Assembly (NCBI GenBank): GCA_017429685.1
Contig: JAFROL010000006.1
Coordinates: forward strand, 1-39,373
Direction: 5' to 3'
DNA length: 39,373 nt
Origin: Bacteroidales bacterium
GTDB lineage: Bacteria > Bacteroidota > Bacteroidia > Bacteroidales > P3
This document shows, piece after piece, positions 7,861-16,600 of the stretch. The notes below the pieces were generated by a model that saw only the letters and a program-made list of their open reading frames with translations, did not search any database and had not been told where the DNA came from. Made by a program: the position numbers and the translations under genes. How positions within the stretch are numbered: the stretch's first letter is position 1; each line of letters starts with the position of its first letter.

Positions 7861-8097
7861 GAAGAATCTCCTGCTCGCTGCCGCGAGCGAAATCTCGAAA
7901 ATCTTGTAAGTTTTTCTCCTGCTCGCAAGCGAGCGAGATCTTGTGGATCTTGTGGATTTTTCTTTTTTTTCTCCTGCTCGGCGTTCCGCCTCGCGAAATC
8001 TTGTAAAACTTGTAAATTTTTTCTTTTTTTCTCCTGCTCGCAAGCGAGCGAAATCTATAGATCTTATAGATTATAACGCTCGCGATGCGAGCGAATT
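7861..8097. repeat. Modular palindromic repeat, copy B (inverted relative to copy A)
   Basis: At least four modules occur in tandem, each with a palindromic core (GCTCGCAAGCGAGC or a GGCGTTCCGCC variant), the stretch TTTTTCTCCTGCTCG, and one or two ATCTTGTGG/ATCTTGTAA units. The segment ends in CTATAGATCTTATAG and CGCTCGCGATGCGAGCG. The reverse complement reproduces copy A at 28-172 module by module, with extra modules. A further single core, CTGCTCGCTTGCGAGCA, is at 8282-8298. Confidence 0.85.
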
Positions 8098-8275
8098 GCT
8101 GATAATTATTATGTTGCCTTTTTTTTAAATATTGCTGAAAATTGCTGTTCAATTGCTGGTAATTGCTGTTTAAAAAAATATTTATGATAATTCCTGGCCA
8201 ATTTATGGTAATTCCTGTTGAATTAAAAATATATTTCTGGTAATTCACGGGCATTTATGGCAATTCACGTTTAAA
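8098..8275. repeat. Phased AATTNNTG array
   Basis: About ten copies of the 8-base motif AATTGCTG, AATTCCTG, AATTTATG or AATTCACG follow each other with spacers of 2-3 bases, giving a period near 10-11 bases over much of the segment (best seen at 8130-8168, 8189-8220 and 8240-8270). The core at 8189-8220 recurs, reverse-complemented and with few differences, at 35531-35570. A short version (ACAATTACCAGTAATT) abuts repeat copy A at about 16-31. Nothing coding is visible. Confidence 0.65.
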
Positions 8276-8358
8276 ATCCACCTGCTCGCTTGCGAGCAAA
8301 TTGAATATTTCCTTAAAACAATATTTCAGTCGCTTTGCCGTTACTGTATCTGCGTTAA

Positions 8359-8390
8359 TGTGCAAGCACATCGATGTGCCGTACTTTTTG
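8359..8390 (+). promoter_or_regulatory. Palindrome and possible promoter before the second C69 gene
   Basis: GCACATCGATGTGC (8366-8379) is a perfect 14-base palindrome and overlaps a second inverted repeat, TGTGC-AA-GCACA (8359-8370). It is directly followed by TACTTTTTG (8382-8390), one base longer than the usual -7 box. The palindrome would lie in the promoter spacer and could be an operator. Confidence 0.4.
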
Positions 8391-8412
8391 TTAATAATCA
8401 AATACTCAGTTT

Positions 8413-10125
8413 ATGAAATACAAACTCCTTATCGTCATAGCTTTACTGTGCGGATGGAATGCCGCGAAGGCCTGCACCAACTTCATCTGCAGCCGTGGCG
8501 CATCGGTCGATGGCTCGACGATGATAACCTACGCTGCCGACAGCCATACGCGCTACGGCCAGCTGCGCTACCATCGCGGCGGCGACCACCAGCCAGGCGA
8601 GACCGTGAAGCTCTACAACTACGGCAGCCTGAAGTTCCAGATCGAGATTCCGCAGGTGGCGCACACCTACAACGTGGTGGGCTTCATCAACGAGAAGCAG
8701 CTGGCCATCGGCGAGACCACCTGGGGCGGCATCAGCCCCCTCGACAAGGGCAATGCCGAGGGCATCGACTACGGCAACCTCATCTACCTGGCCCTGCAGC
8801 GTGCCGCCAACTGCCGCGAAGCCATCAAGGTGATGGCTGAACTGGTGGAGACCTACGGCTATGCCGACGGTGGCGAGAGCTTCTCGCTGGCCGACCCCAA
8901 GGAGGTGTGGATATTCGAAATCACCAGCAAAGGCAGCGAAAAGGGTGCCGTGTGGGTTGCCCGCCGTGTGCCCGAAGGCTACGTCTGCGGCCACGCCAAC
9001 CAGGCCCGCATCACCACCTTCCCGCAGGAACAGCGGAAAGCGAAAAACGGCGAGCGTAAAGCCATCAGCAGCAAGAACTTGAAGTACATCATCGAGCCTG
9101 AAGTGGAGTGCGTCTACAGCGCCGATGTCGTCACCTTCGCCAAGGCCCGCAACATAGCCGCCTACGCCGGCCAGCCCAAGCACACCGATGCCGACTTTAG
9201 CTATGCCGACACCTACAACCCCCTTACCTTCAGCGGTCTGCGCGCCTGCGAGGCACGCGTCTACGCTATGTTCAACCGCGTGAACGGCAATATGAAGCAG
9301 TACGAGGCTTTCGCTATGGGCGACAAGACCGCCAAGCGCCTGCCGCTGTGGATTGAGCCCGACCGCAAGCTCACGGTCCGCGACGTTATGGAACTGATGC
9401 GCGACCACTACGAGGGCACGCCGATGGATATGACTGGCGACGTCGGTGCCGGCCCGTTCCACTGCCCCTACCGCTGGCGCCCGATGGACTTTGAGGTCGA
9501 CGGCCAGAAGTATGTCCACGAGCGCGCCATATCGACGCAGCAGACCGGCTTCAGCTTCGTGGCCCAGTGCCGCTCGTGGCTGCCCGACAAGCTGGGCGGC
9601 ATCATCTGGTTCGGCGTCGACGACACCTATTCAACTGTCTATTGCCCAATGTTCTGCGGCATTACCCAGGTGCCCGTCTGCTTCGAAGAGGGCAACGGCT
9701 CGATGAGCCAATACAGCGAGACATCGGCCTTCTGGCTCTTCAACCGCGTCAGCAACTTCTGCTACCTGCGCTACGACTCGATGATAGTCGACATCCGCCG
9801 CGTGCAGGGCGAGCTGGAGAAAGATTTCGTCCATATTGTCGACGGCGTCAGCAGCCAGTACGAGAACTATGACGACGCCCGCCTGGTGGCTGCGCTCAAC
9901 AAGACCAGCAACCGCTGTGCCGACCAGATGATGCTCCGCTGGAAGGAGCTCGACCAGCTGCTGCTGATGAAATACATCGACGGCAACATCAAGACCGTCG
10001 AAAACGGCCGCATCAAGACCACGCCCACCGGCGTCGTCACCGGCATCAAGCAGCCGCCCTATCCCGAATGGTTCTACCGCCAGATTGTCGACGACCACGG
10101 CGAAGTGCTTAAAGTGAATGAGTAG
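8413..10125 (+). CDS. Secreted C69-family dipeptidase (Ntn hydrolase), copy 2
   Basis: A 570-residue paralogue of the protein at 2495-4255. The signal peptide ends AAKA and the nucleophile is Cys21, in CTNFICSRGASVDGSTMITY. The same family blocks follow (GETTWGG, GIDYGNLIYLALQRA, EVWIFEITSK, CGHANQARIT, GPFHCPYRWRP, QTGFSFVAQCRSWLP). The two copies are collinear and very similar throughout, with small insertions or deletions around the KRPGLTKADL region of copy 1. It should be a periplasmic or surface dipeptidase. Its last 8 bases overlap the start of the next gene, so the two are probably translationally coupled. Confidence 0.9.
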   Translation: MKYKLLIVIALLCGWNAAKACTNFICSRGASVDGSTMITYAADSHTRYGQLRYHRGGDHQPGETVKLYNYGSLKFQIEIPQVAHTYNVVGFINEKQLAIGETTWGGISPLDKGNAEGIDYGNLIYLALQRAANCREAIKVMAELVETYGYADGGESFSLADPKEVWIFEITSKGSEKGAVWVARRVPEGYVCGHANQARITTFPQEQRKAKNGERKAISSKNLKYIIEPEVECVYSADVVTFAKARNIAAYAGQPKHTDADFSYADTYNPLTFSGLRACEARVYAMFNRVNGNMKQYEAFAMGDKTAKRLPLWIEPDRKLTVRDVMELMRDHYEGTPMDMTGDVGAGPFHCPYRWRPMDFEVDGQKYVHERAISTQQTGFSFVAQCRSWLPDKLGGIIWFGVDDTYSTVYCPMFCGITQVPVCFEEGNGSMSQYSETSAFWLFNRVSNFCYLRYDSMIVDIRRVQGELEKDFVHIVDGVSSQYENYDDARLVAALNKTSNRCADQMMLRWKELDQLLLMKYIDGNIKTVENGRIKTTPTGVVTGIKQPPYPEWFYRQIVDDHGEVLKVNE

Positions 10126-10486
10126 AAGACGGTTTTTTGCTTTTTCGCTGTTGGCGTTTTTTGCGACGCTGATGTTCACCTCCTCGTCGGTGCCGCGCTT
10201 CGAGGACCTGTACGAATGCTACATCATCGTCGATGCCGAGGTGTCGGACTACCAGGCCGACGATTTTGAACAGATAGACTACGAGGAGTTCCTTTCGACG
10301 GTGCGCAGAGCCCGCCGTGCGTATATCGGTTTTGTCCCCGCCAAGGAGGTGCGCCTCTATGACGACGAGGGGGTCCGTTATATGATGTACATAAGCAAGA
10401 CCTGCCGCTTTATGCGCATCGACAGCAATTATTTTAAACTGAACAAACGTCAGTCGAAGCGGCTTAAACACTTGATTGGGTCGTAA
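10118..10486 (+). CDS. Small secreted or membrane-anchored protein
   Basis: A 122-residue protein beginning MSRRR followed by a hydrophobic segment (residues 6-20) that is a signal peptide or anchor. The mature part starts acidic (FEDLYECYIIVDAEVSDYQ) and ends very basic (KLNKRQSKRLKHLIGS). I do not recognise a family. The ATG lies inside the last codons of the C69 dipeptidase (8-base overlap), which ties its expression to that enzyme and suggests an accessory role in the envelope. Confidence 0.7.
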   Translation: MSRRRFFAFSLLAFFATLMFTSSSVPRFEDLYECYIIVDAEVSDYQADDFEQIDYEEFLSTVRRARRAYIGFVPAKEVRLYDDEGVRYMMYISKTCRFMRIDSNYFKLNKRQSKRLKHLIGS

Positions 10487-10540
10487 ATGGACAGGGTAGA
10501 GCAGACGCTGTGTTATTTTTTTAAGAGTGCCTGTAGTTTT

Positions 10541-10568
10541 TTTGCTTTTCGACACGTTATTATAATTG
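10541..10568 (+). promoter_or_regulatory. Weak promoter candidate for the giant T9SS protein
   Basis: TTTG at 10541-10544 and TATAATTG at 10561-10568, with a 16-base spacer, resemble the -33/-7 consensus imperfectly. The giant gene may instead be read from the C69 promoter. Confidence 0.3.
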
Positions 10569-10658
10569 TCCAGATGTTTCCGCTGTTTTATGGCCTTCCG
10601 GCCGTTGGGCGGACAAGTATGGAACAATTGCAGGAAAAATATAACAAATACAAAAAAA

Positions 10659-13600
10659 ATGATTCTATTACAACAATTGAAAAGCGTGATTAACGATGTT
10701 ACAAAAAGAAAGACAAGGATGCTCATCGCGTTGCTGATGTTGCTTCCTTTTTTTTCGGAAGCACAGGACTGGCGTGCCACGGTACCCTATCAATGTAATT
10801 TCGAAAACGAGACCGAAAACGCGGCCTGGATATTGCTCAACGGCGACAGCACCATTGTAAACAAATGGTACATCGGCACGTTGATGAACAACACCCAAGG
10901 CGGAACGAAGGGCCTTTACATCTCGTCCGACACGGGTGCGCACTGCACTTATGCCGACAGTATGGCGTCGACGGTGATAGCCTATCGCGACTTCTCCCTG
11001 TCGGCAGGGTTTTATACCATTTCGTACGACTGGCAGACTATGGGTGAGCAAGGCTACGATATGCTCTATGTCGCCCTGGTTCCGGCCGACGACACCACAT
11101 TGCGCGCCGGCACGATGCTGCCCGGCGACCTGAGCTCTTATGGAGTGCCTGACGGATGGGTCAATTTGGATGGAAACGACAATCGTATAGGCCTTTATGG
11201 CCAAGCCGACTGGGCAACGAGAAATGTACGCTTTACGGTCCCGACGACGGGCTATTGGCGTCTGGTGTTCATCTGGCACAACGATGACGCCGACGGACAG
11301 AACCCGGCCGCTGCGGTCGACAATATTGCCATAAATGAAGTCACCTGCCTAATGCCCACCAATCTGGCCGCCGTGCAGGATGTCAATGCCATAACCCTGT
11401 CGTGGACTCCTGGCGGCAGCGAGAGCAGCTGGTTGATAAGTGTCGACGACACGACGTACGAGGCCAACACAACCACTTTCACCGTCAGCGGCCTGCAGCC
11501 GCAAACGGTCTACACTTTCGAGCTGCGTTCGGTCTGCGGTACCGATACCAGCTGGGAAGCCTACATCAGTGCCGCCACGGGCGTGACGGTGCCCTACTAC
11601 GAAGACTTTGAATATTCCGACGAATATTTTTCCGCCGCGTGGAACTATATACCCACTGGCGATTCGGCCTATATAGCAGACGGATACGAGCCTATGCTCG
11701 ACTATTCGGGCGGCAACCAGAATCTCAGGATGAGAGGCTTCGGCTATCTGGTGCTTCCTAAAGTTGATACGCGCGTGGACACGTTGCAGGTTTCGTTCCA
11801 GCACAGCAGTTCCGTTGCCGGAAGTCCGCTGGCTGTCGGTGTGATGGAAGGCGATACCTTTGTCGCTATCGACACCATACTCGGCCAGACAATGGCCACC
11901 GAAAGAACGGTCTATATGATGAACTACACGGGCACAAGCCGCCGCATAGCTTTCCGCAACTATACCGAAGGCGAGAGCGACTATGCCACACACTATATTG
12001 ACAATCTCAGCATCGATTTCCTGCCCAGCTGCTACCCTGTGGCCAGCGTTAGCGCCACGGCCGATTCCGTTTCGGCAACGGTTAGTTGGGTGCCGCAGTT
12101 CGACACTTCGTCGTTTGTGGTCGAAATACTCGATGCCCAGGGTGTGGCAGTCCGCGACACCGTGTGCAGCGGCCGGCAGTGCACCTTCGATGCCCTGATG
12201 TCCAATACCGACTATGTGGCTCGCGTTCGCGCCTATTGCGGCGAGGACGATACCAGCGCTGCTGTCAGCGTTGCCTTTGCCACCGAATGCGCAGCCCAGC
12301 AGCTGCCCTATTCTTATGGCTTTGAGGACGACGGCGGTGCCGGACGCTGCTGGACAGGCTATTCCAACAACACCTATGGCCAGCCCTACACCACTTGGGG
12401 CGGTGCCCACAGCGGCGCAGGTTCCTACCGCTTCACATCCGACGCCGAGACCTACAGCTACGTTGTGATGCCTCTGTTTGCTGCACCTGCCGACACTATT
12501 CTGGTCAGCCTCTACGCCAGTGCCACCAGTCGCAACAACGCCGCCGTGCTGGTGTTTGGTGTTATGGACGACCCCGAAGACATTATGACTTTCGTGCCGG
12601 TCGACACTCTTGTTACCAGCAGCACGATGATGGAATTCTTCGAAATACCCTTCGACAGCTATACCGGCACAGGACGCAACCTGGCCATTTTGTGCGATTC
12701 GGGTGCTGTCCATAATGCCAATATAGACGATATTCTGGTCGAATATATGCCGCGATGCAGCCGCGTCCGCGATCTGGAAGTCCCTGTCGTGACGGCAGGT
12801 GCCGCCCTGACACGCTGGAGCAACGGCCGCATTGGCCAATACCAGGGCGCACAGGTCCAGTACCGCGACGCCTCTTCCGACAACTGGCAGAGCGTCAATA
12901 CCACCGCGATGGAGTCGCTGCTGACCAACCTGTACCACAACACTGAATACGAGCTGCGCGTCGCTGCAATTTGCCAGAATAACGATATGTCGGACTACGT
13001 GTATGTCAACATCGTCACCGCAATGACGGGTTGCAACGAGATCGACACCAATTCCCTGCGCACCGACACCATTTCGGACTTCAGCACCTCCAATCATTTT
13101 GAACTTCCCGTCCACAACTGGGATGACTATTCGTTCAGCGAGCAGCTTTTCACTGCCTCCGAGCTCGACACCGCCGGAGCCATCAGCGCCATCGAGTTCT
13201 ACTATGTCGCCGACACGCTGCCGATGACAGCCAAGGACAGCTGCCGCATCTATCTGGGCGTTACGCCGATGCAAAGTATTGGCTCGCGCAACTTTGTCGA
13301 CCCCAGCGATATGACCCTGGTCTACGAAGGTCCGCTGAACTGCACCGCAGGGTGGAACACCTTCGCCTTCAACCGCAGCAACTTCAACTACGATGGCCGC
13401 AACAGCCTTGTGGTGGCTGTGGTCGACAATTCGGGTGCCAGCCACGACGAGCACTATCGTTTCCGTTGCCATTCGGCCAGCGGCAAGGCCATCTCGTTCG
13501 GCAGCGACGAGTACGCTTTTGACAATTACCTGCTTATGGATTATCTGGATCTGCCTTATCGCAACGATATGGTGTTCCATTTCTCGGAGTGCAGCTCCGA

Positions 13601-16600
13601 AAGCGAGTGCTATCCTCCGATGGTCTTCCTCGAGAGTGTCGGCGCCGACAGCGTCAGCTTCACGCTCATCCCCGGCGGCTACGAGACCGGCTGGACGATG
13701 ATGGCTGGCGAGATGGGCACGGAGCCTCAGTTTGTCGACTATACGACCCAGATGCGCTACACCTTCACCAATCTCAATCCTTCGACAACCTATACCTTCC
13801 GTATTGTCGGCGACTGCGAAGACAGCGTCTACAGCGACTATACGGTGACCACCAAGTGCCTGGCACAGGGAGTTCCGTTCTTCGAGGACTTCTCCGACTG
13901 GCCCGTGGGTGCTTCGCCCATCGTTCCGTCTTGCTGGTACAAGTTCTACACCCTCGGAACGAACATCCCCTACATCTGGCCTTTTGCCACCTATCCGCGC
14001 ACCGAGTCGCTGTTCCTCTTCTCGAACGCCGAAAGCTACAGCTATGTGGCACTGCCCGAGCTGACTGCCAGCATCGACTCGCTGCAAATCGGTTTCTGGA
14101 TGTACAGCGAACACAACGAAGGCAGCAACGACTCATACACCAATCCCGTCGTGCTGGGCTTGATGACCGATGTCGAGAATATTGAATCATTATATGTTAT
14201 CGATACGCTTACGGCTGCCCAGTACAACCAATGGGAATATTTCGAAATACCGATGGATGTCATTGCCACTGACTCCACCATCGCTGCCGACCGGTTCGAG
14301 GCCCTGCGCCACTCGCGCATCACGCTGCTCTCGCCCGACGGACAATACAGCCGTCCTCTTATCGACGATATCACGGTCGAATATATTCCGCGCTGTGCCG
14401 CACCTACGGGATTGGCATTATCCTATATCGCTGGCGACACGACACACCTCATCTGGGACGACCAGGCCGAGGTCATCGGTTGGATTATGCAAATCGATTC
14501 CAACAGCTACTTCACTAATGTCAACTCTATTGATATCGGTGGCCTGAATGCAAGTATGGTCTATACTTTCAGCCTGCGTACAATTTGCGGCTTCTATGAC
14601 GACAATAATGTTCTGGTTGACACCGACACCAGCAAAGCCCTGACGGTGACTATGCGCACCCCCTGCGCACCCATCAAGCATTCGCCTTGGGTCGAAAGTT
14701 TCGAACTGAACGACGCCGCAAGCCAGTTCGGCAACACCTTTGCCGCTTGCTGGACGCGCATCAACAATGCCGAAAACTACAACGGCATCCCCTACGTTTC
14801 GGACGCGAACGGATACTATAGCGACTGCCACACTGGCGAGCGCGGCCTGAACTGGGCCGCCGACCCGTCGCCACTCTATGGCGACTACCAGTACATCGTC
14901 AGTCCCGTCATCGACACCGCTATGCTACCCATCAACACGCTTCAAGTCAATTTCTGGGCCAAAGCCTGGAGTGGCACGCAGACCCCAGTCTTCAAAGTCG
15001 GCGTGATGCAGGATGGCGACTTCAGCGGCAACACCTTCGTCCCCGTCGACACCATCACTATCAACGGCATCACCTCGTGGCGCAAATATACGGTCTACCT
15101 CAACAACTATACTGGCAACGGAACCCGCATAGCCATCAAGGCCGACCGCCCCACCGAGGAATGGGAAGCCAGCATCGACGACATCGAAATCAAGCTGATG
15201 CCTCTCTGCCCGCCGGTGTCCAACATCTCCGCCACGGCCATCGATACCAACTCTATCACCATCACCTGGACCGAAAACGGCAATGCCACCATCTGGGATG
15301 TCGAGTACGGTCCGATGGGATTCGCCCCCGGAACAGGCACCTACATCTATGCCACCTCCAACACAGCAACGCTTACTGGCCTTTCCACAGCCACATACTA
15401 TGATGTCTACGTCGCTCCTATATGCGACGACCCCACCGACTATACGGTCAAGACTCTCCGCACTGCCGACCCGTACTTTGCACTGCCCTTCCTGTGCAAC
15501 TTCAACGACAGCGAAATCAACGGCAAATGGAACTACAGCAGCGGCAGCCACGTCAACGCCTGGTACATCGGCAACGCTCTTGGCCATAACGACAACAGCT
15601 CGCTCTACATCTCGCAGGACGGCGGCGTCACCAACACCTACAACCGCGACGTCACCGGCATCAGCTACGCCTATGTCAACCTGATGCTGACCGATACCGG
15701 CAACTATAACTACCGCTTCGACTGGCGCAGCAATGGTCAGGCAGGCTACGACTTCCTGCGCGTAGCCCTGGTCCCCATCAGCTTCATCCCCGAAGGCGGC
15801 ACCTACGCCCCCAACGGCTTCACCACCACCACGCTGCCTATGGGCTGGATAGCCCTCGATGGCGGACACCAGCTGGCTGGCGACACCTCGCAGTGGACCA
15901 CCGTCGAAAGCGAAGTGCACATCGCCGAGCCTGGCATCTACCGCCTGCTCTTCTCGTGGTATGACTACTACATTGCCTTCGGTCACGACAATCCTGCAGC
16001 CATCGACAACGTCGTCTTCCGCCGCACCTCGTGCCAGACACCGTCCGACCTCAGCTACATCAACTTCGACACCAGCATCTACGTCAGCTGGACCGCCAAC
16101 GGCGACGAAACGCAGTGGATCGTCAGCTGTGAGGACACCTCTATCGTCAGCAACACCGTCGGATGCTATCTGACAGGCCTCACGCCCAACACGCAGTATA
16201 ACGTCAGCGTACGCGCCTTCTGCTTCGACGGCGACACCAGTATGGCCGTCAGCGTTCCCGTCCAGACCACCTGCAACGCCGTCAGCATTCCCTTCAGCGA
16301 GAACTTTGATGCTGTCACCACCAGCCAAACCACCTTCACCGAAGTCTATCCCACCTGCTGGCAGCGGATTGTTTTCGGCACCGAGGGCTCGCGCAGCCCG
16401 CAGGTGTTCTACGACAACACGGCAGCCAGCAGCGGCAGCTACAGCCTCTTTATGGGCCGTGTGGCATACGCCATCCTGCCCCCTGTCGACGTGCCGCTCA
16501 GCACCGTCGAGGTGACCTTCTCGCATATGGTCAGAAGCTCGGGTTTTGGCGTCCAGATAGGCGTTATGGAAGGCAACACCTTCATTCCTATCCAGAGCAT

